A DNA stretch of 64,000 bases from an uncultured Ruminococcus sp. (GCF_934476685.1 NZ_CAKSNX010000003.1:1-64000); one strand, 5' to 3'; positions 14,008 to 23,203 are shown, numbered from the stretch's first letter. Numbers and translations: made by a program. Notes: a model not told the origin generated them from the sequence alone.

Positions 14008-16326
14008 TCAGACCTGCTCGTCAAGAGCAAGCCCTGCATAGTAATTGTATTTTCTGCCTTTCACTTTTTCAAATCTTTTGGCTATCTCCAGTCCGAACTT
14101 AGTGTTCGACATCTTATATTCATTTCCGCTCTCTGCCCACCTCAGATATGCGGCATACAGTGCGCTCGACTGTACGCTCAGACCCTTGCCGACAGTACAT
14201 CTGTCCTCAACGAAAGCAGAGATAACGTCCATTTCACGGCGGTACTCCCTGACCTCTTCGAGGACGGCACAGGGCATTTTAAGTCCCTCTTTCTGCCACA
14301 GCAGACAGCCTTCCACTGCCCAGCGGAATATGCCCGTAAGCTCCGCCGAAAGCTTGTATTTCAGCCTGCGGTCTATCTTTTCTTCGGGTATCTGCACGGT
14401 GAACGGTATCATATGTATCCTGCGCCATATGCCTGTATCTGTGCCTCTGATAATCGGCTTGTGGTTGGTCGCCATCCACAGCTTGAACTCAGGCTTGAAC
14501 TCGAACTCGTCGCCGTAGAGCTTTCTCGCCGTAACGGTATCGTCACCTGTAAGCTGTTTTAAAAGTCCCTCGTTTATGCGCACTCCCTCGTTAGGCTCAA
14601 CTGAGGTCACAAGCCTTGCGCCTTTAAGCCTTGCGATATCGCTGTTAATGGCTGTACTCTGATTGCTGCGCACCATTATCGTTTCGGGCTGGATATTTGC
14701 GGCATAGTCGCCGAAAATGGCTCTGATGATATCTATGAAAGTTGACTTGCCGTTGCGCCCTGTGCCGTACAGGAAGAATGCGCACTGCTCGGCGGTAGAG
14801 CCTGTGAGAGAATACCCCACAGCTTTCTGAACGTATCTGATAAGGTCCTTGTCCCCTCTGAAAATATCGTCAAGGAAAGCAAGCCAGCGGGGGCAGTCTG
14901 CGTTCTCCGAATACTCCACCGCCGTTATTTTCGTCAGATAGCTTTTCGGATCGTGAGGGGAAAGTCCGCCGTTTTTAAGGTCTATCACTCCGCCGGGGGT
15001 ATTCAGTACAGACTTGAACCTGTCCATCTGAGAGGGCAGAACAGGGACATGGTGCATTACCTCGTTAAGCATAGCGTTCTTAGACTTGTTTGAACGGCAG
15101 GACTTCATATGCTTTTCAAAAGCCTTTGACATCTCCGTTCCCTCGTCCTCGTCAAGCTGAGCGTAGACCTTTGCCTCAGCCGCCATACAAGCCACAGCCT
15201 TGTCCGCAAGGCGCTTGACCGTACCTGTCATATCGGTACACCACTTTCTGCCGTCATACCACAGCCAGCGCTTGTCCGTATAGCAGTATCTCACCTTATC
15301 CCCGAAAAGGTCGGTAAAACGCATTGCATTGCCCGTATCATCGAAAGAATAAAGCTTTGTCCTGCCGTCCTTGTCCTCTTCCTGCTTTGCACCGAGAGAT
15401 ATCCCCTCGGACTTGTCTTTGTTACGCTTGAAATTCACCGAAAGATCTCCTGCTGTCCCAACTGTCTTCGGTGAATATACCTGCGTGCAGTCTGCGATAG
15501 CTTTCTGAATAGTGAGTGCGCCGTAGGTCGAACCCGACTGAGGTCTGTCCCACTTTTCACGCATAAGTCCCGAAGAGCGGAATATCACGTCCATTTTGTC
15601 AGCGTCACAGCCTGTCCAGAATGCAAGCATCGAGCAGAGCGCCATATCCGCCTCAGACTGAGAAGTGTATCCTGCGGTGCTTCCGCCGTAAAGGGAAACG
15701 AACTTTCCGCCGTTCTTTGCCCCTGCCGCCGCACGGACTATCTCGTCTGCGGTTTCAAGGCACACCGTTCTGACGGGTGCAGCCTGCGGCTCTTTTCCTC
15801 CGCCGATATATTTCTCATGGAGAGGTTTTATCACCTCGGTACACTCTGCAATGCCACCATATTCAGAGCAGGATATGCCTGTCATAACGAAAAATCTTCC
15901 GTCCTCATACATCTCCACATTGCCCCTGCGCCTGCCCTGTTTCGGGAGCGTTCCCCTGCATATGATATGTATGCCTTTTCCCGACTGAGATATCTCGGCA
16001 TAGCTTTGCAGGGTGGAGATAAACTCGGAAATGATATTGCCGTCCTCACCCCTGCGGTATGCCTCAAGCTCTTCCTCTGCGCCGTCAATATCCACCCCGA
16101 AATATGGGCAGTTACCGAACATAAAGCCTATTCCCGAATACTTTGCCGACTCTCTTACGGCGGTATCGAAATCCGTCCAAGTCGATGGATTGTTGGACAT
16201 TGCCCCTGCGCCTGTCAGCGAATCAACGGGAACTTTCCTCATCTTCCCCCTCTCCTCATCGGGAACAGCCTTCCAGCATATCCAGTTCGGCAGGAGTTTA
16301 AGTTCCTGCGGTATTTTTTCGTACAT
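14008..16326 (-). CDS. phage/plasmid primase-helicase, P4 family
   Basis: A 772-residue replication protein. The N-terminal part (about residues 1-200) is a primase-polymerase domain, with the acidic GVDIDGAEEELEAY segment and the RFFVMTGI phrase. The C-terminal part is a D5-type domain and SF3 helicase: Walker A GTGRNGKSTFIDII, Walker B near KGARLVTSVEPNEG, and sensor KLWMATNHKPIIRGTDTGIWRR. Together these prime and unwind phage DNA. ATG 16326 has the RBS AAAGGTGATGTTTA. It follows DUF669 and VRR-NUC genes, giving a compact replication module. Length is normal for the family. Confidence 0.93.
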   Translation of the reverse strand: MYEKIPQELKLLPNWICWKAVPDEERGKMRKVPVDSLTGAGAMSNNPSTWTDFDTAVRESAKYSGIGFMFGNCPYFGVDIDGAEEELEAYRRGEDGNIISEFISTLQSYAEISQSGKGIHIICRGTLPKQGRRRGNVEMYEDGRFFVMTGISCSEYGGIAECTEVIKPLHEKYIGGGKEPQAAPVRTVCLETADEIVRAAAGAKNGGKFVSLYGGSTAGYTSQSEADMALCSMLAFWTGCDADKMDVIFRSSGLMREKWDRPQSGSTYGALTIQKAIADCTQVYSPKTVGTAGDLSVNFKRNKDKSEGISLGAKQEEDKDGRTKLYSFDDTGNAMRFTDLFGDKVRYCYTDKRWLWYDGRKWCTDMTGTVKRLADKAVACMAAEAKVYAQLDEDEGTEMSKAFEKHMKSCRSNKSKNAMLNEVMHHVPVLPSQMDRFKSVLNTPGGVIDLKNGGLSPHDPKSYLTKITAVEYSENADCPRWLAFLDDIFRGDKDLIRYVQKAVGYSLTGSTAEQCAFFLYGTGRNGKSTFIDIIRAIFGDYAANIQPETIMVRSNQSTAINSDIARLKGARLVTSVEPNEGVRINEGLLKQLTGDDTVTARKLYGDEFEFKPEFKLWMATNHKPIIRGTDTGIWRRIHMIPFTVQIPEEKIDRRLKYKLSAELTGIFRWAVEGCLLWQKEGLKMPCAVLEEVREYRREMDVISAFVEDRCTVGKGLSVQSSALYAAYLRWAESGNEYKMSNTKFGLEIAKRFEKVKGRKYNYYAGLALDEQV

Positions 16327-16338
16327 TAAACATCACCT

Positions 16339-16932
16339 TTAAAATGGTACGCCGTCATCTGAAAGCACTTCTTCAAAGTCGTCAAGTGAGCCTATGGCAG
16401 AGTTCGCATACTGCTGAGTATTCGCAAAACCTGTCTGCTGAGTGTTTGCAAAGCTGTCTGACTTCGGCGCAGAGGACTTGAACTTATGACGGCACTCAGG
16501 GTGCTTTGTGGGGCTGACAAAATTAATGCGTTCCTGCGGCTCTCCGTTTCTGTAATCAGGGTTTGATTCGTGTTTGAGGTTGACCCTTATGCACTTGTTC
16601 AGCAGGTCGGTGCAGTATGCTTTTAGGCTGTCATACTCCTTGCCGTCGGGGAGCTGCGCCGCCTTGCCCATTGCCATAAGCTGCGCAAAGTTGTACCCCT
16701 CAACCTGCATATCGTTCTCGTTCGGCTCGTGCTTTTTCCATATGGTGTGGAACAGGCAGGCATTGCCGTACTTCTGCCCCTGCACGTCATTTCTGATGAC
16801 CAGCGTGAAGTTAAGTCTCATTGAACCTTTCTTCGTTGTGCGTTCCTCTATGGCTGCTATGATGCATTCGTAATCGCCCTCAGGCTTGATACCGTTCTGA
16901 TAAGCTTCTGATTGATTTGACTTAAATCCCAT
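16339..16932 (-). CDS. DUF669-type phage DNA replication/recombination protein
   Basis: A 197-residue protein with the DUF669 pattern: MGFKSNQSEAYQNGIKPEGDYEC, then TTKKGSMRLNFTLVIRNDV and the GKAAQLPDGKEYDSL region. It has an OB-fold-like N-terminal beta part and an acidic C-terminal tail (SLDDFEEVLSDDGVPF). An acidic tail after an OB-like fold resembles single-strand DNA-binding proteins. DUF669 genes normally travel with a Sak4-type ATPase, a helicase and a VRR-NUC gene, exactly as here. ATG 16932 follows GGAGGAATAAAAA. Confidence 0.85.
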   Translation of the reverse strand: MGFKSNQSEAYQNGIKPEGDYECIIAAIEERTTKKGSMRLNFTLVIRNDVQGQKYGNACLFHTIWKKHEPNENDMQVEGYNFAQLMAMGKAAQLPDGKEYDSLKAYCTDLLNKCIRVNLKHESNPDYRNGEPQERINFVSPTKHPECRHKFKSSAPKSDSFANTQQTGFANTQQYANSAIGSLDDFEEVLSDDGVPF

Positions 16933-16935
16933 TTT

Positions 16936-17250
16936 TTATTCCTCCGTTACTAATTTTACTGCGTCCTCTGCCGAGCGGCATATGCCTGCTACTGCTCCGC
17001 ACTCACGCATTTTTGTTATGAACTTCTTCTGTTCAGGACGAATCCGCCCCGACTTTGTTTTGACCTCGATAAAGACAGCTTTGCCGTCCTTATGCCGCAC
17101 ACCGAACAGGTCCGAGAAACCTTTCGGCACTCCTGTGGTGAAATATCTGCCGTCAACAGTTTTCCCCTCGCCTACGTTCACACGAAAGATAGTGCAGTAA
17201 GGCGAAACCGCACAGCGTATCTCGTTCTGTATACTGTGTTCTTCTGTCAA
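16936..17250 (-). CDS. VRR-NUC domain nuclease
   Basis: A 104-residue PD-(D/E)xK-type nuclease. The pattern E at HSIQNEIR, then GFSDLFGV, then AVFIEVKTKSGRIRPEQKKFI gives the D...E-x-K catalytic set of VRR-NUC proteins, the standalone phage Holliday-junction or flap nuclease family. The start is TTG 17250 behind AAGGGGGCT, and it overlaps the helicase stop by four bases. Role in processing recombination or replication intermediates is known for the family and inferred here. Confidence 0.88.
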   Translation of the reverse strand: MTEEHSIQNEIRCAVSPYCTIFRVNVGEGKTVDGRYFTTGVPKGFSDLFGVRHKDGKAVFIEVKTKSGRIRPEQKKFITKMRECGAVAGICRSAEDAVKLVTEE

Positions 17251-18581
17251 CCGATAAGCCCCCTTTGCCTTGCGATATGATATGCCCAGCCTGCCTTGTA
17301 TCCGTGGTTTTTCGCATACTGCAAAAGCTCAGGATAGGTGTGACAGTCGGCAGGCGAACTGAAATCAAGCTTGAATCCCTCTACCTTTACAAGCCCTACG
17401 CTGCTGTCAGTTTCAAGCTTTCTTTCAGCTGAGGGGAACTCGTATCCGCAGTGAGGGCAGTATGCTTTCTTCCCCGCAGGCGGTGCAGAAAAGGTAAAGA
17501 AACATTCGGGGCATTGCTTCACCTTGTCGCTATGTTCCTGCTTTTTATGGGCGGTTTTCGGTTTTTTCTCTAAGCTCCATTCACGGTCGTCATCGGGCAT
17601 ACCGTGCCTTGCATAGTTGCCCACATGGTCGATTATGACGGCTCTTTTGTTGGGACGATAACGCATACATCTCATAGCCTGCTGAATGTAAAGGGTAAGG
17701 CTCTTTGTGGGTCGCAGAAGTATTGCGCACTCGCAGTCGGGAACGTCAAAGCCCTCTGAGATAAGGTCAACGTTGCACAGCACCGTTATGTCGCCCCTGC
17801 GGAAAGCGCCGATTATGCTGTCACGCTCTGCCTTTGGGGTAGAGCCGTCAATGTGCGCCGCCTTTATGCCGTTTTCGTTGAAAACCTCCGCCGTCCGCTG
17901 AGAATGTCTGACGGAAGCGCAATAACACACAGCCTTTTTGCCGAAAGCAAGCTGCTTGTAATACTTTATGACATCACCGAAAACAGTGTTTTTCACCATG
18001 GCTTTCTCTATATCCGCCGCCATATATTCGCCGTGTGAAACGTGAAGTCCCGTAAGGTCGGCAACGTCAGGGGCATAGTAATCATAAGGCGCAAGGCAGT
18101 TATGCTCGATAAGCCACTTTGCGGACACTCCGATGATAAGCTTGTCATTAACATCTCCCAGACCGTCACCGTTAAGGCGGACAGGTGTCGCAGTAACGCC
18201 CACCCTCGGCACATCTGAGAAGTATTCGTATATCCGCTTGTATGACTGAGCAAGGCTGTGATGATTTTCGTCCGTTATGATAAGGGCAGGTTTGGCAAGC
18301 TTTTTCAGACGTCTTGTAATGGTCTGCACCATACCTACCTCGCAGAGTTTCATATCAACTCCCCAGCGGATAAAGGTCTTTTTTATCTGCTCCACAAGCT
18401 CTCTGCGATGGACGAGGAAAAGCACTCTCTTGCCGTTAAAGGTCGTCCGTCTTGCCATTTCCGCCACGATGCAGGACTTTCCGCCGCCGCAGGGCAGGAC
18501 GATACAGGGTGCTTTATATCCTGCCCGCCAAGCCTGCCGAACCTGCTCCACAAGGTCATTCTGATACGCTCTTAGCTGCAT
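17247..18581 (-). CDS. DEAD/DEAH-box phage helicase with zinc ribbon
   Basis: A 444-residue SF2 helicase. Motif I is LPCGGGKSCIVAEMA, motif II is TDENHHS (DEnH type), motif III is GVTATPVRLNGDGLGD, motif VI is QQAMRCMRYRPNKRAVIIDH. A C-terminal zinc ribbon (CPECFFTFSAPPAGKKAYCPHCGYEFP, quoted in part) follows at about residues 375-400. It overlaps the ATPase gene by 26 bases and the VRR-NUC gene by 4, so the three are translationally coupled. It probably unwinds branched phage DNA with the neighbouring nuclease. Confidence 0.92.
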   Translation of the reverse strand: MQLRAYQNDLVEQVRQAWRAGYKAPCIVLPCGGGKSCIVAEMARRTTFNGKRVLFLVHRRELVEQIKKTFIRWGVDMKLCEVGMVQTITRRLKKLAKPALIITDENHHSLAQSYKRIYEYFSDVPRVGVTATPVRLNGDGLGDVNDKLIIGVSAKWLIEHNCLAPYDYYAPDVADLTGLHVSHGEYMAADIEKAMVKNTVFGDVIKYYKQLAFGKKAVCYCASVRHSQRTAEVFNENGIKAAHIDGSTPKAERDSIIGAFRRGDITVLCNVDLISEGFDVPDCECAILLRPTKSLTLYIQQAMRCMRYRPNKRAVIIDHVGNYARHGMPDDDREWSLEKKPKTAHKKQEHSDKVKQCPECFFTFSAPPAGKKAYCPHCGYEFPSAERKLETDSSVGLVKVEGFKLDFSSPADCHTYPELLQYAKNHGYKAGWAYHIARQRGLIG

Positions 18582-19338
18582 CTGACTTCTCCGCCTTTAC
18601 ACGTTTCAGCACGCACTTCATACATAGCTGCTTGCCGTAATTATTCACCGAACCGTCTATGATCTGCTGTACTGTGCGCTTGCCGTCTGAAGTTATGACT
18701 TTTCCGCACTCTGAACAGATATGCTCGTCAGCAAGGTGATAGTATGTTCTCAGCGCTTCATCAACAAGCTTCAGATCGTTGCTTATATACACGCTGTCAA
18801 ACAGCCCGATAGGACTTTTGCAGGTGTCCGTGCCGTCCGTCTGAGTAGCGAAAAGATACTTGCCGTCAACCACAACAGTTTTCAGCACAGTTGTGAACAT
18901 ACCCTCAACAGTTATCTTTTCATCAAGCAGCTTGCCGATAGTTTTAGCTTTCTGTCTGCCATCGTCCCCTGTATCAAGGTGATTGAGAAAATACACGATA
19001 ACGTCCTCCGGAAGCATTTCAACGCTTCTTACAAGCTCCCAGAAATTCTTTGCAATGTCGGTAAACTTCTGAAAACCAGTTTCCTTTGCACGGCGCATAA
19101 ACTCATTCACCATAAGATACTGGCTGTCGTCAACTGCTATGGACTTCGCCGTCTGAGTTTTCATAAAACGCTCTATCTCTCCGTAATTGTCAGTATGTAT
19201 CACCGATTTGAACTGTGTGCGGAACGGAAGCTGTTTTCCGTTCACATTTACAAGAGCAAGTTCGTCCTCCTTAAAATTTCTCAGGGAAGCAGATTTGCCA
19301 CTTCCTGAAAATCCTAATACAAGTATTGCAAGTCCCAT
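18556..19338 (-). CDS. Sak4-type phage recombination ATPase
   Basis: A 260-residue AAA/RecA-like ATPase. The N-terminus carries a Walker A (LGFSGSGKSASLRNF); AVDDSQYLM is Walker B. A C-terminal zinc finger (CSECGKVITSDGKRT ... CMKCV) follows at about residues 205-240. Sak4 proteins are single-strand annealing or RecA-like recombinases of lactococcal and related phages and are usually found next to an SSB-like gene such as DUF669. ATG 19338 follows GGAGGAAAAGAGA. Together with Gp157 upstream this forms the recombination module. Confidence 0.85.
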   Translation of the reverse strand: MGLAILVLGFSGSGKSASLRNFKEDELALVNVNGKQLPFRTQFKSVIHTDNYGEIERFMKTQTAKSIAVDDSQYLMVNEFMRRAKETGFQKFTDIAKNFWELVRSVEMLPEDVIVYFLNHLDTGDDGRQKAKTIGKLLDEKITVEGMFTTVLKTVVVDGKYLFATQTDGTDTCKSPIGLFDSVYISNDLKLVDEALRTYYHLADEHICSECGKVITSDGKRTVQQIIDGSVNNYGKQLCMKCVLKRVKAEKSDAAKSVSE

Positions 19339-19351
19339 TCTCTTTTCCTCC

Positions 19352-19891
19352 TTACTTTATTATCAGCGACTTTGTTCTGCCAAGTGTAACGTTCGGTATG
19401 CTGCCCCCTGCCTGCAGGAACTTTTTTACCTCAGTCTTTGCTATTTCGGGGGCTTTGTATCTCAGCAGTTCGTCATGGTTATTTTCCGCCCACTCGATAA
19501 AGGCTTTCTCGTCCGCTATCATCGCAGATTCGGCATTGTTCCTCAGAGTTATCTTCGCCATAGGACGTTCTATCTTCGTGAGGTTCACCCTCTGCATACA
19601 GTTCATAAGATACGCTTTCAGGCTTTCGGCACGTTTTGACTTCTGCTCCCTGCGCTTTTTGAGAACGTCCTCTTCCGTTTTGAGCATATCCGCTTCGGCT
19701 TTGAGCGTCTTGATATACACCGCAACATTTTCCGCCTTGTCCGCAAGATCGATCTCGATACCCTCAAGAGTATCGAACCAAGCCTGTTCTGCGTCAGCCC
19801 GCTGTTCGTCAGTAAGCTCTGTGTTCTCCGTCATATCTTCAAGGCTGTCAAAAAGCAGCTGAAAATCATTGGCTATCTCGTAAAGTTTCAT
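19352..19891 (-). CDS. siphovirus Gp157-like protein
   Basis: A 179-residue, strongly helical protein starting MKLYEIANDFQLLFDSLED and containing the ADKAENVAVYIKTLKAEAD coiled-coil segment and the KIERPMAKITLRNN phrase, all typical of the siphovirus Gp157 family (named after an S. thermophilus phage protein linked to phage resistance). Its molecular role is unclear, but it is nearly always placed next to Sak4/ERF recombination genes, as here. ATG 19891 has the RBS GAGAGGTGCTGACAT. Confidence 0.92.
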   Translation of the reverse strand: MKLYEIANDFQLLFDSLEDMTENTELTDEQRADAEQAWFDTLEGIEIDLADKAENVAVYIKTLKAEADMLKTEEDVLKKRREQKSKRAESLKAYLMNCMQRVNLTKIERPMAKITLRNNAESAMIADEKAFIEWAENNHDELLRYKAPEIAKTEVKKFLQAGGSIPNVTLGRTKSLIIK

Positions 19892-19894
19892 ATG

Positions 19895-20845
19895 TCAGCA
19901 CCTCTCCAGTTTATTTGTTATTATATCTGCAAGCTGTCTTGCTTTCTGTGTAAAAAGCCCGTAATTTCCGCTGTCACTGTGTTCGGAAACGAAAGCGCAA
20001 AGTCTGTTCACGCTGTCAACAGCGGTGGAAAGATAAGCCTTGAAGACAGCTTTATCGTCCTGTGCAGGAGCAGTATCAGCCTTCCCCGCAAGCTTTTTTT
20101 CATACTCAGCCTTAGTATTTTCAAGTTCCGTTTTCAGCTGTGCAAGCTTTTCCTGCTTGTCCTTTTCAGCCTGCTCGGCTTTCTGCAAAAGCTCTCTGCG
20201 GTCTTTAAGGCTGTCCTCTTCAAGCTTTGAATATTTCTCCGACCAGTCAAGATCAACACGCCGCATAGCGTCTTTGAGGTTTGCCACCTCTTTGCTGTCC
20301 GTTTCCACAGCCACCTCGATAGGACGGCTTTCAAGATCCTTTATCTCGGCTTCAAGCTGTGTTACCTTTCTTTTCATTTCAAGCACCTTTTTATCCGCCA
20401 TAAAGACCTGATGACTTGCCTCTGCATTCGACTCCATGGCTCTGTCACGCTCGTTCTGCAAAATATCTATTTTTGCTTTGAGTTCCTTGACAGTAGTGTT
20501 TTCAAGGTCGGTGTTCTCGGTCATTTGTGTACGTTCGTCCTCGGAAAGTTTGGAAAGCAGAGTAAGTTTTTTAACTCCGATCTGTAACCTCGAGGTTACA
20601 AAATCCTGTGGCAGATTTTCAGCAATCGAAATGTACCTGTATACATTCATCTTTGAAAACCCTGTTTCCTGCTCGCAGTAATTCCCGAAATCCGAATATC
20701 CCAGCTCCTTGTAAAGCCTGCTGTCCCTCATTTCCTTAAAGCCCATACACATATCGTAAAGGCTCTGCTGCGCAAGCTGAGCCGAGGTCTTTATCCTGCG
20801 GTCAAGCTCCTGCGCTTTTATGTAATCTGCTGATAGTTCGTTCAC
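19895..20845 (-). CDS. DUF3102-like phage protein, helical with DNA-binding N-terminus
   Basis: A 316-residue protein. Residues 1-100 hold the DUF3102-type part, with a helix-turn-helix-like region (GYSDFGNYCEQETGFSKMNVYRYISIAE, quoted in part). Residues 115-240 form a long coiled coil rich in Lys and Glu. The C-terminus (AVFKAYLSTAVDSVNRLCAFVSEH) is helical. The start is GTG 20845 behind GGAGCGTAAAACAGC and overlaps the PcfJ-like stop as GTGA. DUF3102 proteins are common in Firmicute phages and mobile elements near replication genes. An 18-base perfect palindrome lies inside this gene at 20583-20600. Confidence 0.75.
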   Translation of the reverse strand: MNELSADYIKAQELDRRIKTSAQLAQQSLYDMCMGFKEMRDSRLYKELGYSDFGNYCEQETGFSKMNVYRYISIAENLPQDFVTSRLQIGVKKLTLLSKLSEDERTQMTENTDLENTTVKELKAKIDILQNERDRAMESNAEASHQVFMADKKVLEMKRKVTQLEAEIKDLESRPIEVAVETDSKEVANLKDAMRRVDLDWSEKYSKLEEDSLKDRRELLQKAEQAEKDKQEKLAQLKTELENTKAEYEKKLAGKADTAPAQDDKAVFKAYLSTAVDSVNRLCAFVSEHSDSGNYGLFTQKARQLADIITNKLERC

Positions 20846-22143
20846 GCTGTTTTACGCTCCTTTCGTTTCTCAGCAAATACCCTGTCAAGATACTGCTGAT
20901 ACTTCTTTTCAAAGTTCTTTATCTTCTGCGGCTTGTCCTCACCGCCGTTATGTACCACGTTGTTTCTATATCCTCTGCACTGCACGATACCGCCATACTT
21001 GCTCACCTCAACAGTATAGTAAGGCTTGTCAGGCTCAGACACTTTCCGCAGAAACATTATGCTGAGTTTTCCCATAGCGTGACGTTCTGCATATCCGCCC
21101 ACGCAATGCTCCAATATCCTGCCCTCGTCCTCTATCTCCTGCAAACTGTGGGGCTGTCTGATAAGCAAGCCGTCTGCCGAAAATTCAAGGCTGACACGCT
21201 CCGCAAGCCTGCTTGTGAAGTTCTGCAAAACAAGCTCGTCATGCTCGTAATTGATCATTTTAGTGAGCCTGTTGTGCATTGTCCAGAAGTCGTGGGGCAA
21301 CGCTATCATTGTATCGTGAATGTTGTATTTAAGCGTTTTACATTGATCGAGATAGTCGCCGTAATCAAGTGGTCTTATCTCCTGCTCATTTATGTATCGT
21401 GCCAGTCTTTGCGGTGTAAGACCTGTTGTCTTTACAAGACGTTCAAGGGTGCCGTGTTCGTCCTTGAAGATCTTTGCGATATACAGGATATCTTCGGGTT
21501 TCAGTTTCGGATATTCCTCACGATAGTCAAGATATTGTTCCCAGAGGCATTCATTGCCTTTGAGCGTCTTGAACTCTGTCCTGTTTAAGCCAAGCATTTT
21601 CAGCAGGTCATTGCTTTTCCAGTTTATACGCTGAGAAAGCAGAAACTTTTCCTGATATCCCCACCAGCCTGTGTAAGCCACATCTGTCACATCATAACCC
21701 TGCTTCATAAGATACTCAAGGTTAGGGTGCTTGCAGCATGCGTGCAGATAGCACATAAGCATATTGCCGTGATAAAGCTGATACTGACTATACCGCATAT
21801 CTGATTCGTCTATGGCTTTGATATTCAGTACCGAATAGGAATCATCATAGTTATATCCCATACAGCTTTTGTAAAAGACAGGCTCACGAAAATCGGTGCG
21901 CACGGACCAGTTAACGCCGTTGTCACTGCCGTATCTCACAGAGCCGTCTTTAGCAAAGACATAGCGCTGTCGCTCCACGATCTCACCCTTTGAATATCTG
22001 TGAAAGCAGCGTGCGAAAAGTTCAGCACCTCTTGTGAGGAACACCACATAATTTTCAGCGCCCTTGCCTTTCATTTTTTTCAAGAGTTCTTCACTCACCG
22101 CAGGGAAGCAATAGATAAGAGCCTCTTTTCTCGCCTTTTTCAT
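20842..22143 (-). CDS. PcfJ-like protein
   Basis: A 433-residue protein. The C-terminal 150 residues match the PcfJ-like domain: LIRQPHSLQEIEDEGRILEHCVGGYAERHAMGKLSIMFLRK in parts, with the conserved HCVGGY and a following beta part ending YKYGGIVQCRGYRN-like. PcfJ was first named in the conjugative plasmid pCF10 of Enterococcus, and homologues are widespread in prophages and mobile elements. The molecular role is not settled. It is preceded by a PcfK-like gene, so the pair is conserved here. ATG 22143 follows CTGAGGTGACAGT. Confidence 0.85.
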   Translation of the reverse strand: MKKARKEALIYCFPAVSEELLKKMKGKGAENYVVFLTRGAELFARCFHRYSKGEIVERQRYVFAKDGSVRYGSDNGVNWSVRTDFREPVFYKSCMGYNYDDSYSVLNIKAIDESDMRYSQYQLYHGNMLMCYLHACCKHPNLEYLMKQGYDVTDVAYTGWWGYQEKFLLSQRINWKSNDLLKMLGLNRTEFKTLKGNECLWEQYLDYREEYPKLKPEDILYIAKIFKDEHGTLERLVKTTGLTPQRLARYINEQEIRPLDYGDYLDQCKTLKYNIHDTMIALPHDFWTMHNRLTKMINYEHDELVLQNFTSRLAERVSLEFSADGLLIRQPHSLQEIEDEGRILEHCVGGYAERHAMGKLSIMFLRKVSEPDKPYYTVEVSKYGGIVQCRGYRNNVVHNGGEDKPQKIKNFEKKYQQYLDRVFAEKRKERKTA

Positions 22144-22152
22144 ACTGTCACC

Positions 22153-22524
22153 TCAGAAGTCCAGCAAGCTGTCGAGGGACAGGCTGACAGGCGGTCTTAC
22201 AGTTTCTTCATCGTCCGAGCCGTCACCTAAGTCGATAGTCATATTGAAATGAACGTCCGCACCCTTGAAGTAAAAGCTTACGGCTCTGCGGTAGACCTCG
22301 ATATCTGAGATACTTCCGCCTGCGCCCTTGACAGCATTTTCAACGCATTGGGCAAAGGTCCTGTCCGTCTGCAATACAGCTTGGGCAAATTCCTCATTCT
22401 GCTCACAGAAAGTTTTGAGAGCGTCAAGGGTAGGCTTTGCAACTGCCTTTGCACGGCTGCCCAGCTTTGCAGCTGACAGCTCCTGCGACAACTTGTCCTG
22501 AGCTTTCTTTGCGTTAATGTTCAT
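22153..22524 (-). CDS. PcfK-like protein
   Basis: About 123 residues from ATG 22524; GTG- and ATG-type starts up to 22536 are also possible. The helical N-terminus (NINAKKAQDKLSQELSAAKLGSRAKAVA) and central GGSISDIEVYRRAVSFYFKGA match PcfK-like proteins, which accompany PcfJ-like genes. The C-terminus is acidic then hydrophobic (SLSLDSLLDF). It overlaps the upstream gene and sits nine bases before PcfJ-like, so the two are expressed together. The function of the family is unknown. Confidence 0.75.
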   Translation of the reverse strand: MNINAKKAQDKLSQELSAAKLGSRAKAVAKPTLDALKTFCEQNEEFAQAVLQTDRTFAQCVENAVKGAGGSISDIEVYRRAVSFYFKGADVHFNMTIDLGDGSDDEETVRPPVSLSLDSLLDF

Positions 22525-22915
22525 TGCTGTCACCATCTTTCAGTTCTTCAAGTTTACACCTTGTGCTGAATATTTTTCCGTATACCTCACCGATATCAAA
22601 GGCTCTCTGCTCTTGCGGTGACATTCCTTCATAGATAGTAAGTATATCTGTGCAGGCTTCGTCAGCGGTATCATACGCTTGACAAATCTGCTCTTTTGTG
22701 CTATCATCAAGGTGTGCTAAAATTTTTTTCGTATCGCCAAGCGATACCTCCGAGCTTGTATCTGTTACCGCAGGTGCAGGCTCGTTTTCTTTTATGTACT
22801 CAGTTAAATACACAACACAATGATGTTGTTTGCCATAAAGTGGGCAGCCACAGCAAGTGATAGTGTCACCATTGCAGTGATCCACCGCCTTTTCAAACTC
22901 CTCTTTCGTTATCAT
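22514..22915 (-). CDS. hypothetical phage protein with N-terminal Cys cluster
   Basis: About 133 residues from ATG 22915, which follows AAGGAGTGATAATA; a GTG at 22924 is within the RBS. Near the N-terminus there is a Cys/His-rich segment (CCGCPLYGKQHHC), then a helical acidic body (TKKILAHLDDSTKEQICQAYDTADEAC). The C-terminus overlaps PcfK-like. The Cys/His cluster may bind metal. I do not recognise the family. Confidence 0.65.
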   Translation of the reverse strand: MITKEEFEKAVDHCNGDTITCCGCPLYGKQHHCVVYLTEYIKENEPAPAVTDTSSEVSLGDTKKILAHLDDSTKEQICQAYDTADEACTDILTIYEGMSPQEQRAFDIGEVYGKIFSTRCKLEELKDGDSNEH

Positions 22916-22927
22916 TATTATCACTCC

Positions 22928-23203
22928 TTAAATCTTTGGAACAGGCTCAACGCTGATATAGCGGTCGCCGTTGTAATCGAACTTCACTATTCTCTGCAAA
23001 CCTTTGTCACTGAGCATTTTCTCAGCCTGCTTTACTCCGTCCTCGAACTGTTTGTGTGTCTTGAAGAACTTGCAGCTACGGCAGTATTCCTCTGTGGGTG
23101 TTACGTTCAGCACTCCGCACTCAGGCTTTTTCTTGCCCGTCAGAAACGTGCAGAAATGCATTGAAAGTGTGTTGCGTGGCGGTTTAACATTAGTGTTCAT
23201 CAT
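22928..23203 (-). CDS. hypothetical Cys-containing phage protein
   Basis: About 91 residues from ATG 23203, placed seven to nine bases after AGGAGCGATA. Four cysteines (FCTFLTGKKKPECGVLN ... EYCRSCKFF) suggest a metal site. The C-terminus is a short beta-like stretch (RIVKFDYNGDRYISVEP). It overlaps the small membrane-protein gene upstream by about a dozen bases. No family recognised. Confidence 0.6.
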   Translation of the reverse strand: MMNTNVKPPRNTLSMHFCTFLTGKKKPECGVLNVTPTEEYCRSCKFFKTHKQFEDGVKQAEKMLSDKGLQRIVKFDYNGDRYISVEPVPKI

